Positions 1-8,623 of a stretch of 64,000 bases of DNA are shown here, piece by piece. The stretch spans positions 124,001 through 188,000 of the forward strand of contig NZ_BOPF01000006.1 in the NCBI RefSeq assembly GCF_016863615.1. Reading direction: 5' to 3'. The stretch is from Virgisporangium aliadipatigenens. GTDB taxonomy: Bacteria > Actinomycetota > Actinomycetes > Mycobacteriales > Micromonosporaceae. The first letter of the stretch is position 1. The number at the start of each line of letters is the position of its first letter. The translations under genes were made by a program, and so were the position numbers. The notes beneath the pieces were generated by a model. It was not told the DNA's origin, made no database searches, and worked only from the letters and a program-made list of their open reading frames with translations.

Positions 1-25
1 AACACCACCCCCGGAGGAGCACAAC

Positions 26-1318
26 GTGTTCACCAGAACGCGCACGGTCGCCGTGGCCGTCGCGCTGGCTCTCGCCGCCGTCGGCCTGGTCGGCTGCGGC
101 GACGACGACAGCGGCGACGACGCCAAGACGCTGAAGCTGTGGCACTACGAGAGCGAGAACAGCGCCATGGGGATCGCCTGGGCCAAGGCGATCGAGCAGT
201 TCAAGGCGTCCCACCCCGGCGTCGAGGTCGTGTTCGAGGCGAAGAGCTTCGAGCAGATCCGCCAGAGCGCCAACATGATCCTCAACTCCAAGGATGCGCC
301 CGACATCATGGAGTACAACAAGGGCAACGCCAGCGCCGGCCTGCTGTCGAAGCAGGGGCTGCTGACCGACCTGAGCGACGAGGCCGACAAGCGCGGCTGG
401 AGCAGGTCGCTCAACGCCGGGCTCGCCACGACCGCGAAGTACGACAAGCGCGGCGTCATGGGCGGCGACAGGTGGTTCGGTGTGCCCAACTACGCCGAGT
501 ACGTCGAGGTCTACTACAACAAGGACCTCTTCGCGAAGCACAACGTGGCCGTCCCGACCACGCTCGAGCAGTTCACGGCCGCGATGGACACGTTCAAGGC
601 GGCCGGGGTGACGCCGCTGGCGATGGGCGGTGCCGAGTACCCGGCCCACCAGCTCATGTACCAGCTCGCGCTGACCAAGGCCGACCGGTCCTGGGTCGAG
701 GACTACCAGCTGTACAAGAAGCCGGTGGACTTCAAGGGTCCACAGTGGACGTACGGCGCGACGACGTTCGCGGACTGGGTGGCGAAGGGCTACGTCGACA
801 AGAACACCACCGGCCTCAAGGCCGAGGACATGGGGCTGTCGTTCATCCAGGGCAAGGCGCCCATCATGGTCTCCGGCAGCTGGTGGTACGGCCGCCTGGT
901 CAAGGAGGCCAGCGGGTTCCAGTGGGGCACGTTCCTCTTCCCCGGCACGAAGCTGCACCTCGGCTCGGCCGGCAACATGTGGGTCGTTCCCGCGAAGGCG
1001 AAGGCGAAGAAGCTCGCCTACGACTTCATCGACATCACGCTCAAGCCGGAGATCCAGAACCTGCTCGGCAACTCGGGCGGCATCCCGGTCGCGGCCGACG
1101 CCGCGGCGATCACCGACCCGAAGAGCAAGGAACTGATCGCCAACTACGCCGCCATCGGTGACGGGTTCGCGTTCTATCCGGACTGGCCGGCCCCGGCCTA
1201 CTACGACGTGCTGGTCGCCGGCACGCAGAAGCTGATGAACGGCACGGCCACGCCCGCGCAGGTGCTCGACGAGATCGCCAAGCCGTACGACGAGGCCGCC
1301 AAGAACGTCGGCAAATGA
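26..1318 (+). CDS. Sugar ABC transporter substrate-binding lipoprotein
   Basis: Family 1 (maltose/oligosaccharide type) extracellular solute-binding protein of 430 aa, a normal family length. It should capture a sugar outside the membrane and deliver it to the two permeases encoded next. The N-terminus is a lipoprotein signal: basic MFTRTRT, a hydrophobic core, and lipobox LVGC with the lipidated Cys at residue 24. The GTG start is supported by GGAGG about 8 bases upstream and by the signal peptide beginning there. Its stop overlaps the next start (ATGA). The GH31 enzyme at the operon end suggests an alpha-xyloside ligand; this is inferred from context. No ATPase is encoded here, so a shared MsiK-type ATPase from elsewhere is likely. 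Confidence 0.93.
   Translation: MFTRTRTVAVAVALALAAVGLVGCGDDDSGDDAKTLKLWHYESENSAMGIAWAKAIEQFKASHPGVEVVFEAKSFEQIRQSANMILNSKDAPDIMEYNKGNASAGLLSKQGLLTDLSDEADKRGWSRSLNAGLATTAKYDKRGVMGGDRWFGVPNYAEYVEVYYNKDLFAKHNVAVPTTLEQFTAAMDTFKAAGVTPLAMGGAEYPAHQLMYQLALTKADRSWVEDYQLYKKPVDFKGPQWTYGATTFADWVAKGYVDKNTTGLKAEDMGLSFIQGKAPIMVSGSWWYGRLVKEASGFQWGTFLFPGTKLHLGSAGNMWVVPAKAKAKKLAYDFIDITLKPEIQNLLGNSGGIPVAADAAAITDPKSKELIANYAAIGDGFAFYPDWPAPAYYDVLVAGTQKLMNGTATPAQVLDEIAKPYDEAAKNVGK
738..750. repeat. Palindrome GTCCACAGTGGAC, copy 1
   Basis: Exact 13-base copy inside the sugar-binding lipoprotein gene. See the finding on this element. Confidence 0.7.
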
Positions 1319-2238
1319 CCGCAGCGACACGCTCCCCGGCCGCGCGCGCGTCGCGCGGTCGGGGCGGCTACGGGCTCTTCCTGCTGCCCGGCGCCCTCCT
1401 GGCCACCGTGGTGATCGTGGTCCCGCTCGTGTCCACGCTCGGGATCAGCTTCACCGAGTGGACCGGCGTGGGAACGCCCGAGTTCGTCGGCGTCGACAAC
1501 TACACGAAGCTGTTCCAGGACGAGAACTTCTGGGCCTCGTTCCAGAACATCCTGCTGATCGTCGTCGCCATGGCGGTCGTTCCGACCCTGTTGGGACTGG
1601 TGCTCGCCGCGCTGCTGTTCGACTTCGTCGGCCCCCGCCTCGGGGACCGCTTCGCCAGGATCCTGCGCAACGGCTTCTACCTGCCGCAGGTGCTGCCGCT
1701 GGCGGTGACCGGCATCGTGTGGGGCTGGATCCTGCACCCGCAGTACGGCGCGCTCAACTCGATCCTGGACAAGGTCGGCCTCGGAACGCTGGCCCGCAAC
1801 TGGCTCGGTGACGAGGCGTACGCCATCTACAGCGTCATGGCCGTGATGGTGTGGGTGCAGATCGGCTACCCCGTCGTGATGTTCATGGCCGGGTTGCAGC
1901 GGGTCGACCCCGAGCTGTACGAGGCGGCCTCGATCGACGGGGCGACCTGGTGGCAGCGGTTCAGCCGGATCGCGGTGCACCAGATCAAACCGGAGATCTA
2001 CATCGTGCTCATCACGACCACCATCGCCGCGCTCAAGGTGTTCGGGCAGATCTTCGTGCTCACCAAGGGCGGGCCCGGCAACGCGACGCTGGTGCCGTCG
2101 TACTTCGCGTACAAGAGCTACTTCGAACGGGCCGACGTCGGCTACGGCTCGGCCATCTCCAGCGTGCTGACGGTGCTGATCGTGGTGCTGACGTGGGCGT
2201 TCCTGCGGGTGCAGCGGCGGGGGGAGGAGAAGGCGTGA
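1315..2238 (+). CDS. Sugar ABC transporter permease (MalF/UgpA type)
   Basis: Inner-membrane permease of 307 aa with about six hydrophobic segments, the first near residues 20-45. The cytoplasmic EAA loop that contacts the ATPase is visible near residues 200-220 as EAASIDGATWWQRF. It would form a heterodimeric channel with the product of the next gene and accept sugar from the lipoprotein upstream. ATGA overlap with the binding-protein gene and GTGA overlap with the next permease gene indicate translational coupling. Confidence 0.93.
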   Translation: MTAATRSPAARASRGRGGYGLFLLPGALLATVVIVVPLVSTLGISFTEWTGVGTPEFVGVDNYTKLFQDENFWASFQNILLIVVAMAVVPTLLGLVLAALLFDFVGPRLGDRFARILRNGFYLPQVLPLAVTGIVWGWILHPQYGALNSILDKVGLGTLARNWLGDEAYAIYSVMAVMVWVQIGYPVVMFMAGLQRVDPELYEAASIDGATWWQRFSRIAVHQIKPEIYIVLITTTIAALKVFGQIFVLTKGGPGNATLVPSYFAYKSYFERADVGYGSAISSVLTVLIVVLTWAFLRVQRRGEEKA

Positions 2239-3068
2239 AGACGCGTCGTTTCCGGCCGCTGACGCCGATCGTCGCCGGTGTGCTCACGGTGGTCGTTCTT
2301 CTTGTGCTGGCGCCGATGGTGCTGGTGGCGCTCAACGCGGTGAAGGCGCCCGAGGAGTACTCCAACAAGGGGCCGCTCTCCCTGCCGGGCGGGCTGTACC
2401 TGGCGGGCATCAGGACCTTCTGGGAACGGGTCGACTTCACCCAGGTGCTGCTCAACAGCGTCGTCATCAGCGGCTGCGTGGCCGTCCTCGGTGTCCTGCT
2501 GTCGATCCTGAACGCCTATGCGCTCGGCATCGGGCGGGTGCGCGGGCGCAACTGGTTCCTGGTGGCGTTCCTGGTGGCCAACCTGGTGCCGCAGGAGAGC
2601 CTCATCTACCCGCTGTACTACATGGCGACGCAGCTCGACCTGTACGACAGCAAGTTCACGGTCATCGTCATCTTCACGGCCATCCAGAGCGCGTTCGGGA
2701 CCTACCTGCTCTCGTCGGTGTACCGCGAGTTCCCCCCGGAACTGCTGGACGCGGCCGCGATCGACGGCGCCGGCCGGTGGCGCACGCTGTGGCGGGTCGT
2801 GGTGCCGGTGAGCCGGCCGACGCTCGGTGTGCTCTTCACGTTCTTCTTCGTGTGGACCTGGAACGAGCTGTTCATCCCCCTGATCTTCCTGGTCTCCAAC
2901 GAGAATCAGACGGTTCCGGTGGCCCTCGGTGTGCTCCAGGGGGAGCGGCAGATGGACGCCACGCTCACGAGTGCGTCCGCGCTGCTCGGCATCGCGCCGG
3001 CCGTCATCTTCTTCCTTGTTTTCCAACGCACCCTGACGCGCGGCGTGACCGCAGGAGCCATCAAATGA
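2235..3068 (+). CDS. Sugar ABC transporter permease (MalG/UgpE type)
   Basis: Second permease, 277 aa from a GTG that overlaps the preceding stop (GTGA). Upstream in-frame codons lie inside the previous permease gene in another frame and are not expected to be coding. Transmembrane segments begin at about residue 10; the EAA loop near residues 175-195 reads LLDAAAIDGAGRWRTLW. The C-terminus ends TAGAIK, as is common in MalG-type permeases. Completes the importer with the two genes before it. Its stop overlaps the start of the glycoside hydrolase gene (ATGA). Confidence 0.93.
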   Translation: MKTRRFRPLTPIVAGVLTVVVLLVLAPMVLVALNAVKAPEEYSNKGPLSLPGGLYLAGIRTFWERVDFTQVLLNSVVISGCVAVLGVLLSILNAYALGIGRVRGRNWFLVAFLVANLVPQESLIYPLYYMATQLDLYDSKFTVIVIFTAIQSAFGTYLLSSVYREFPPELLDAAAIDGAGRWRTLWRVVVPVSRPTLGVLFTFFFVWTWNELFIPLIFLVSNENQTVPVALGVLQGERQMDATLTSASALLGIAPAVIFFLVFQRTLTRGVTAGAIK

Positions 3069-5326
3069 AGTTCAGCGACGGGTACTGGCACATGCGCGAG
3101 GGTGTCACTGCGCGCTATCCCATGCAGGTGCGCGATTTCGACGCGGCGGACGACCGGCTCACGGTCTACGCGCCGACCAAGCGCATCGTCACCCGCGGCG
3201 ACACGCTCAACCTGCCGCTGCTGACGGTCACCTGCACCGCCCCGGCGCCCGAGGTGATCGCCGTCCGCGTGAGCCGCCACGTCGGTGGGCGGCCGCTGCT
3301 TCCCGAGTTCCATGTCGAACGGGATCCGGGCGCGAACCCGAAGGTGACCCGCGACGAGTCGGCGGTGACCTTTTCCTCCGGCGCGTTGAGCGCCCGGTTC
3401 GCGCTCGGCGACACGTGGCGGCTGGACTTCGTCGCCGAGGGGCGCACGCTGACCTCCAGTGCGGGCAAGGCGATGGCGGCCCTGGAGACGCCCGAGGGGC
3501 ACTTCGTGCGCGACCAGTTGCGTCTCGGCGTGGGGCACCACGTGTACGGCCTCGGCGAGCGCTTCGGCCCCCTGGTCAAGAACGGCCAGACGATCGACAT
3601 CTGGAACGCCGACGGCGGCACCAGCAGCGAGCAGGCGTACAAGAACGTCCCGTTCTTCCTGACCGACGCGGGCTACGGCGTCTTCGTCAACCACCCCGGG
3701 CCGGTGTCGTTCGAGGTCGGTTCGGAGACGACCGCACGGGTGCAGTTCAGCGTCGAGGGCCAGGAACTGGAGTACCTGTTCATCTACGGGCCCACGCCGC
3801 GGGAGATCCTGCGCCGGTACACGGCGCTGACCGGCCGGCCGGCGCTGCCCCCGGCGTGGTCGTTCGGGCTGTGGCTGACGACGTCGTTCACCACGCCGTA
3901 CGACGAGGCGACGGTGTCGTCCTTTGTGGACGGTATGGCCGAACGGGACCTGCCGCTGTCGGTGTTCCACTTCGACTGCTTCTGGATGCGCGAGTTCCAC
4001 TGGTGCGACTTCGAGTGGGATCCGGTGGCGTTTCCCGACCCGGCCGGCACGCTGGCCCGGCTGAAAGCACGCGAGCTGCGCATCTGTGTCTGGATCAACC
4101 CGTACATCGCCCAGCGCAGCGCGCTCTTCGCCGAGGGCGCGGCGCGGGGATACCTGGTGCGCCGGGCCGACGGCAGCGTCTGGCAGTGGGACAAGTGGCA
4201 GGCCGGCATGGGCCTCGTCGACTTCACGAACCCCGACGCGCGCGCCTGGTACCAGGAGAAGCTGCGCGGGCTGCTGGACATGGGCGTCGACTGCTTCAAG
4301 TCCGACTTCGGCGAGCGCATCCCGACCGATGTGGTGTGGCACGACGGTTCGGATCCGGTGCGGATGCACAACTACTACGCGCACCTGTACAACGAGGCGG
4401 TCTTCGACGTGCTGCGCGAACATCGCGGCGAGGGCGAGGCCGTGCTGTTCGCGCGTTCGGCGACGGCCGGCGGGCAGCAGTTCCCGGTGCACTGGGGCGG
4501 GGACTGCATCGCCACGTTCGAGTCGATGGCGGAGAGCCTGCGCGGCGGGCTGTCGCTGGCGCTGTCCGGCTTCGGCTTCTGGAGCCACGACATCGGCGGC
4601 TTCGAGAAGACTCCCGACCCGGGGCTCTTCTCCCGATGGATTCCCTTCGGGCTGCTCTCCTCGCACAGCCGGTTGCACGGCAGCGAGTCGTACCGGGTGC
4701 CGTGGCTCTTCGGCGAGCAGGCCGTCGACATCCTGCGCGAGTACACGAAGCTCAAGGCGCGGCTGATGCCGTACCTGTTCCGGGCGGGCGTCACGGCGCA
4801 TCGCGAGGGGACGCCGGTGATGCGGCCGATGGTGCTGGCGTTCCCGGAGGATCCGGCGTGCGCGTATCTGGACCGGCAGTACCTGCTGGGGCCGGACCTG
4901 CTCGTGGCGCCGGTGTTCACAGTGGACGGTGAGCACTCGTTCTACGTGCCGGCGGGGGAGTGGACGGACCTGCGCACCGACGAGGTCATCACCGGGCCGG
5001 TGTGGGTGAAGCGGCACTACCCGCTGGCGGACCTGCCGGTGCTCGTGCGCCCCGGGGCGCTGCTGGCGCTCGGTTCCCGCGACGACCGCCCGGACTACGA
5101 CTACGCCGACGGTGTCACGCTGCGCGTGTACGCGTTGGCCGACGGCGAGACGTCCACAGTGGACGTGCCGGATCGGCGCGGCGGGGTGGCCGCCCGCTTC
5201 ACGGCGACCAGGAATGGCGACGTGGTAGAGGTCCGCCGCGAGGCCGGCACAGCCCCCTGGCACGCGGCACTGGCCGGCGCTGCGCCGGTGCCGGCGGAAA
5301 GCGACGCAGTCCGCCTACGATCATGA
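3065..5326 (+). CDS. yicI: Alpha-xylosidase, glycoside hydrolase family 31 (YicI type)
   Basis: Cytoplasmic GH31 enzyme, 753 aa, that should release alpha-linked xylose from xyloglucan-derived oligosaccharides such as isoprimeverose. The nucleophile motif KSDFGERIP places the catalytic Asp at residue 414; the acid/base Asp is residue 480 in HWGGDC. Both positions almost match E. coli YicI (416 and 482), and the long ARSATAGGQQFPVHWGGD stretch is characteristic of the xylosidase branch rather than alpha-glucosidases. No signal peptide, consistent with acting on imported sugar. Start ATG overlaps the previous stop. The gene ends 6 bases inside the convergent regulator gene. Substrate assignment is inference from family. 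Confidence 0.92.
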   Translation: MKFSDGYWHMREGVTARYPMQVRDFDAADDRLTVYAPTKRIVTRGDTLNLPLLTVTCTAPAPEVIAVRVSRHVGGRPLLPEFHVERDPGANPKVTRDESAVTFSSGALSARFALGDTWRLDFVAEGRTLTSSAGKAMAALETPEGHFVRDQLRLGVGHHVYGLGERFGPLVKNGQTIDIWNADGGTSSEQAYKNVPFFLTDAGYGVFVNHPGPVSFEVGSETTARVQFSVEGQELEYLFIYGPTPREILRRYTALTGRPALPPAWSFGLWLTTSFTTPYDEATVSSFVDGMAERDLPLSVFHFDCFWMREFHWCDFEWDPVAFPDPAGTLARLKARELRICVWINPYIAQRSALFAEGAARGYLVRRADGSVWQWDKWQAGMGLVDFTNPDARAWYQEKLRGLLDMGVDCFKSDFGERIPTDVVWHDGSDPVRMHNYYAHLYNEAVFDVLREHRGEGEAVLFARSATAGGQQFPVHWGGDCIATFESMAESLRGGLSLALSGFGFWSHDIGGFEKTPDPGLFSRWIPFGLLSSHSRLHGSESYRVPWLFGEQAVDILREYTKLKARLMPYLFRAGVTAHREGTPVMRPMVLAFPEDPACAYLDRQYLLGPDLLVAPVFTVDGEHSFYVPAGEWTDLRTDEVITGPVWVKRHYPLADLPVLVRPGALLALGSRDDRPDYDYADGVTLRVYALADGETSTVDVPDRRGGVAARFTATRNGDVVEVRREAGTAPWHAALAGAAPVPAESDAVRLRS
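5152..5164. repeat. Palindrome GTCCACAGTGGAC, copy 2
   Basis: Exact copy inside the GH31 gene, encoding STVD; a one-mismatch copy lies at 4915-4927. Confidence 0.7.
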
Positions 5327-6256
5327 GCGGAAGGCTCCCCGGTAGGCGAGCGGGCTGGTGCCGACCACTCTGCGGAACCTCTCGCGGAAGGCTGTCGGGG
5401 AGCCGAATCCGACCTGTGCGCTGATCCGTTCGACCGGGTGGTCCGTGGTCTCCAGGAGGTGCTGCGCGCGGCGGATCCGGGCCCGGTGCAGCCACTGCAG
5501 CGGCGTGCTGCCCGTCTGTTCCTTGAACCGGCGGTTGAGGCTGCGCGCGCTCATGCCGGCCCGGGCGGCGATGTCGGCGAGTGCGAGGTCGCGGCCGGCG
5601 TTCTCCTCCATCCAGCGCAGCACCGGCTCGAGCGCGCAGCCGCGCGGCGCCGGGGGCAGGTCGTGCACGATGAACTGCGCCTGCCCGCCTTCTCGTTCCA
5701 ACGGAACAACGGAGAGGCGCGCGGCGTCGGCGGCGACGGCCGAACCGTGATCCCGGCGGACCAGGTGCAGGCACAGGTCGAGCCCGGCGGCGGCACCGGC
5801 CGACGTGAGCAACTGTCCATTGTCGACATACAGCACGTCCGGGTCGACCACGACGGCCGGGTGGCGCCGGGCCAGCTCGGCGGCGGCGATCCAGTGCGTC
5901 GTGGCCCGCAGCCCGTCGAGCAGCCCGGTGGCCGCCAGGACGAACGCCCCGCCGCAGATCGAGGCGATCCGCGTGCCCCGGGAAGCCGCACCACGTAAGG
6001 CGTCCAGCACGGGCGGGGGCGGCGGCGCGACGTCGGTGCACCCCGGCACGACGATGGTGTCCGCCTCGCGCAGCGCGTCGAGCCCGTGCGTGGGCCGGAT
6101 GACGAACGGCCCGGCGTCGACCTCGCCGGCGCCGCAGACCAGCACCCGGTAGGCGGCGCGGCCGTCCGGCAGGCGGGTGCGGCCGAACACCTCGATCGGC
6201 GTCGCGAGGTCGAACGGCACCACGCTGTCGAGCGCGAGCACGGCCACGGTGTGCAT
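5321..6256 (-). CDS. GlxA-family transcriptional regulator (DJ-1/PfpI plus AraC HTH)
   Basis: Regulator of 311 aa. Residues about 1-170 form a DJ-1/PfpI-like domain with the nucleophile-elbow sequence SICGGAFVLA; residues about 215-305 are an AraC/XylS DNA-binding domain with two helix-turn-helix units (LADIAARAGMSARSLNRRF and ISAQVGFGSPTAFRERF). The start ATG at 6256 follows a TACGGT box by 7 bases, the leaderless spacing seen elsewhere in the window, so the longer upstream open frame is rejected. Divergent from another DJ-1 family gene, which is its likeliest target. It probably does not regulate the convergent xylosidase operon. Confidence 0.9.
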   Translation of the reverse strand: MHTVAVLALDSVVPFDLATPIEVFGRTRLPDGRAAYRVLVCGAGEVDAGPFVIRPTHGLDALREADTIVVPGCTDVAPPPPPVLDALRGAASRGTRIASICGGAFVLAATGLLDGLRATTHWIAAAELARRHPAVVVDPDVLYVDNGQLLTSAGAAAGLDLCLHLVRRDHGSAVAADAARLSVVPLEREGGQAQFIVHDLPPAPRGCALEPVLRWMEENAGRDLALADIAARAGMSARSLNRRFKEQTGSTPLQWLHRARIRRAQHLLETTDHPVERISAQVGFGSPTAFRERFRRVVGTSPLAYRGAFRS

Positions 6257-6370
6257 GGCCAGAACCGTAGCGCGCACCGGGATCCGGCCAGGCGTTCCTG
6301 GCGATAATCCGGCGAAAGCTGGCGATCGCGGCCGTTTTCCGGTGCCTTCGGCGCTCCTAGCGTGTGGGGC
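6257..6370. promoter_or_regulatory. Divergent leaderless promoters of the DJ-1 pair
   Basis: On the minus strand TACGGT (6264-6269) sits 7 bases before the regulator ATG; on the plus strand TAGCGT (6358-6363) sits 7 bases before ATG 6371. Both match a TANNNT -10 box placed for leaderless transcripts. No clear -35 is seen. Confidence 0.5.
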
Positions 6371-7015
6371 ATGTTGGCGCAAATCGTGTTGTTCGACGGG
6401 TTCGACCCGCTCGACGTCATCGGCCCGTACGAGGTTCTCTACTCGGGCGGCATCCCGGTGGAGCTGGTCTCCGCCGAGGGCGCCCGCCGCGTGCCGTCCG
6501 GCGCCGGGCTGCTCAGCCTCGACGCCGTCGGCGCGCTCGACCCGTCCCGGGCGCGGATCGTCGTGGTGCCGGGCGCGCTCGGGCTCATGCCGGGCGACGA
6601 CGGCCCCGGCGACAGCGTCGTCGGGCTGCTGGCCGGCACGCTCGAGACGCCCCTGCCGGGGCTGCTCGCGGAGGCGATCGCCCGGCCCGACGTGACGGTC
6701 GCGACGGTCTGCGGCGGCGCGGTGATCCCGGCGCTGGCCGGACTCATCAAGGGCCGCCCGGCGGCGACGCACCACCTGGGGCTGGCGGCGCTCGCCGCGA
6801 TGGGCGTCCAGGCCGTCGACGCCAGGGTCGTCGACGACGGTGATCTTGTCTCGTCCTCGAGCGTCACCTCCGGGCTCGACCTCGCCCTGCATCTGATCGA
6901 ACGGGAGGTCGGCCCGCGCACCGCGCACCGCGTGGAGGAGCTGTTCCGGCACGAGCGGCGCGGCATCGTCTGGCGGGCCGCCGCCGGACAGTCCACTGTG
7001 GAGCGTGCGGCGTGA
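6371..7015 (+). CDS. DJ-1/PfpI family protein (isonitrile hydratase-like)
   Basis: Protein of 214 aa with the DJ-1/PfpI fold throughout; the likely nucleophile is the Cys in TVCGGAVIPALAG, followed by a conserved THHLGLAAL segment. It lacks the AraC domain of its divergent neighbour and so is probably an enzyme or small-molecule sensor; ThiJ, glyoxalase III and isonitrile hydratase activities all occur in the family and cannot be separated here. ATG 6371 is preferred over GTG 6362 because of the leaderless -10 box 7 bases upstream. GTGA overlap couples it to the next gene. Confidence 0.82.
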   Translation: MLAQIVLFDGFDPLDVIGPYEVLYSGGIPVELVSAEGARRVPSGAGLLSLDAVGALDPSRARIVVVPGALGLMPGDDGPGDSVVGLLAGTLETPLPGLLAEAIARPDVTVATVCGGAVIPALAGLIKGRPAATHHLGLAALAAMGVQAVDARVVDDGDLVSSSSVTSGLDLALHLIEREVGPRTAHRVEELFRHERRGIVWRAAAGQSTVERAA

Positions 7016-7449
7016 CCAAGCTGATGCTCTCGCTGCACGTGATCGCGGCCATCGTCGCGATCGGGCCGGTGACCGTGGCGGCGAGCATGTTCCCGCCCGC
7101 GGCGCGCCGGGCCGCCGCCGACCCGTCCGACGCCCGCCACGGCGCGGTGCTGCGTTCGTTGCACCGCACCTGTCGCGTGTACGCGCTCGTCGGGATCGCG
7201 GTGCCGGTGTTCGGGTTCGCCACCGCGGGAATGCTCGGGGTGACCGGTGATCCCTGGGTCGTGGTGTCGATCGCGCTGACCGGAGCCGCCGCCGGTGTGC
7301 TCGCCCTGGTGGTGCTCCCCGGTCAGGAACGCGTCCTCGCCGGTGCGTCGGTCGCGCGGCTCGGCATGTACACCGGCGCGTTCAACCTGCTGTGGGCGAC
7401 CGTGACGGTGCTGATGATCATCCGCCCGGGCAGCACGACAAGCGTCTGA
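7012..7449 (+). CDS. Small integral membrane protein (DUF2269-like)
   Basis: 145 aa with four hydrophobic segments (about 4-26, 55-77, 84-106 and 118-138). The opening LHVIAAIVAIGP resembles DUF2269-type membrane proteins, but I am not sure of the family. The start GTG overlaps the stop of the DJ-1 gene, so the two are one transcription unit. A GC-rich hairpin follows the stop. Function unknown. Confidence 0.75.
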   Translation: MTKLMLSLHVIAAIVAIGPVTVAASMFPPAARRAAADPSDARHGAVLRSLHRTCRVYALVGIAVPVFGFATAGMLGVTGDPWVVVSIALTGAAAGVLALVVLPGQERVLAGASVARLGMYTGAFNLLWATVTVLMIIRPGSTTSV

Positions 7450-7457
7450 ACGTGGTT

Positions 7458-7489
7458 CGGCCCGGCCCGAGTTTCCTCGGGCCGGGCCG
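7458..7489 (+). terminator. GC-rich hairpin terminator
   Basis: Perfect 14-bp stem (7458-7471 with 7476-7489) and a TTTC loop, 8 bases after the stop at 7449. No U tract follows (GGTTG), as is usual in high-GC actinobacteria. It lies between convergent genes and may stop both. Confidence 0.75.
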
Positions 7490-7521
7490 GGTTGTGAGAG
7501 CGATCAGGTCCTGGTGGATGT

Positions 7522-7971
7522 TCAGCGGGAGGCGTACGGGTTGGCGTCGGAGTCGTCGCGCCCGGCCCAGTCGAAGTCGCCGTCGAAGTCGAGGTCGGCG
7601 CGGAAGATGTCCGCTTCGCCGTCGTTGTTGGTGTCGGCGGCCTCGACGTCGGTCTGCCCGTCGTAGTTGGTGTCGGCGGTGCCCTCGTCCGGCTTGCCGT
7701 CGCCGTCGTAGTCGTAGACCGTCTGGTCCTGCCAGCCGTCGCCGTTGGTGTCGACCGTCTGCGCCTCGAAGTGGCCGTCGTAGTTGGCGTCGTAGGTGGC
7801 CGAGTCGATCAGGCCGTCGGAGTCCGCGTCGTGGCCGACGAAGTCCGCGCGACCGTCGTGGTTCATGTCGACGTAGATGTTGTGACCGCCGTGGCCGTCC
7901 GACTCGGTGGTGTTGTGGTCCCAGTGGCCGTCGCCGTCAACGTCAACGTTCACATCGTAGTCGTCGCTCAT
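7522..7971 (-). CDS. Acidic 13-residue calcium-loop repeat protein
   Basis: 149 aa, built almost entirely of loops of the form D-x-[DN]-x-D-G-x-x-[DE]-x4. Repeat starts fall at residues 35, 48, 61, 74, 87, 100, 113 and 126, an exact 13-residue period, with a further copy at residue 10 and a degenerate one between. The loop pattern is that of EF-hand/dockerin or thrombospondin type 3 calcium sites, but the helices of EF-hands and the Cys of TSP3 are absent. No signal peptide or membrane segment is visible, so it appears cytosolic. Very acidic. The ATG is preceded by a modest GAAAGAG. Calcium buffering or sensing is inferred. Confidence 0.85.
   Translation of the reverse strand: MSDDYDVNVDVDGDGHWDHNTTESDGHGGHNIYVDMNHDGRADFVGHDADSDGLIDSATYDANYDGHFEAQTVDTNGDGWQDQTVYDYDGDGKPDEGTADTNYDGQTDVEAADTNNDGEADIFRADLDFDGDFDWAGRDDSDANPYASR
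7558..7869 (-). repeat. Eight 13-codon tandem repeats within the calcium-loop gene
   Basis: Codons 35-138 of the preceding gene repeat with a 39-base period. Conservation is at the protein level (Asp, Asn and Gly positions) rather than exact DNA identity. Confidence 0.8.
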
Positions 7972-8079
7972 GTCCGCATCTCTTTCGCTCGGTTGTCGTA
8001 TTCGTTGGCCCCGTGACGAGAACTAAGTTACGGCGCCCGGCGGCCCGGTTAATCCCCCGTTTGTGCCACCCCGAATGGC

Positions 8080-8085
8080 TACGCT
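8080..8085 (+). promoter_or_regulatory. Leaderless -10 box TACGCT
   Basis: TACGCT ends 7 bases before ATG 8093, supporting that start over ATG 8075 and GTG 8063, which would lie upstream of or within the promoter. Confidence 0.5.
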
Positions 8086-8092
8086 GCGCGAC

Positions 8093-8566
8093 ATGGTGCG
8101 GACGTATCGGTACGTGGGCCCGCCCGACGTGCACGCCGTCGCGGCGAACGTGACGGTGCTGCGCGAAGCGGGCGACCTCGACGGGGTGGCCGGCGAGGAG
8201 GCGTTCACGTTCGTCGTCGACCTCGACGGGCTGCTGCGGATCGCGCCCCGCCGCAGCGAACACGTGGCCTGCGCCGGCGGGCGGGACGTGCGCGCCGCCG
8301 GGGAGGTGGCGTTCGGGCGCGGTGCGGGCGGCTGGACGGTGACGTACGCCAGCAACCAGTCGACCGGCTACTGCCCGGACCTGCCGTCATGGCATGCCCT
8401 CGCGGATGCGCTGGACCGGGCCGGGATCGGCCGTCCGGACGGCTTCACGGAGCCGTTCGTGTTCCGGCGGTGTCCGGCGTGCGGAGCGCTCAACGTCGTC
8501 CGCGAGGAGGTGTACGTGTGCGCGCTCTGCGACGCCGACCTCCCGCGGCGGTGGAACGTCGACTAG
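8093..8566 (+). CDS. Conserved hypothetical protein with C-terminal zinc ribbon
   Basis: 157 aa. The C-terminus has two Cys pairs, CPAC and CALC, separated by about 13 residues (near 127-147), forming a probable zinc ribbon; the rest shows no motif I recognise. Proteins of this shape occur widely in actinobacteria without known function. The start is set by a leaderless promoter box. The next 57 bases before the convergent SDR gene hold no clear terminator. Confidence 0.75.
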   Translation: MVRTYRYVGPPDVHAVAANVTVLREAGDLDGVAGEEAFTFVVDLDGLLRIAPRRSEHVACAGGRDVRAAGEVAFGRGAGGWTVTYASNQSTGYCPDLPSWHALADALDRAGIGRPDGFTEPFVFRRCPACGALNVVREEVYVCALCDADLPRRWNVD

Positions 8567-8623
8567 CGCGTGCCCGGCATCCGGCGCGGGCGATCGGCGG
8601 TCGGGCCGGCCCTACCCGCGCCG

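Noticed and set aside
2906-5263. Long antisense open frame over the GH31 gene (about 785 codons)
   Set aside because: Composition is Arg/His/Pro/Gly-rich typical of antisense shadows in GC-rich DNA; no motif, and the opposite strand has a fully conserved enzyme.
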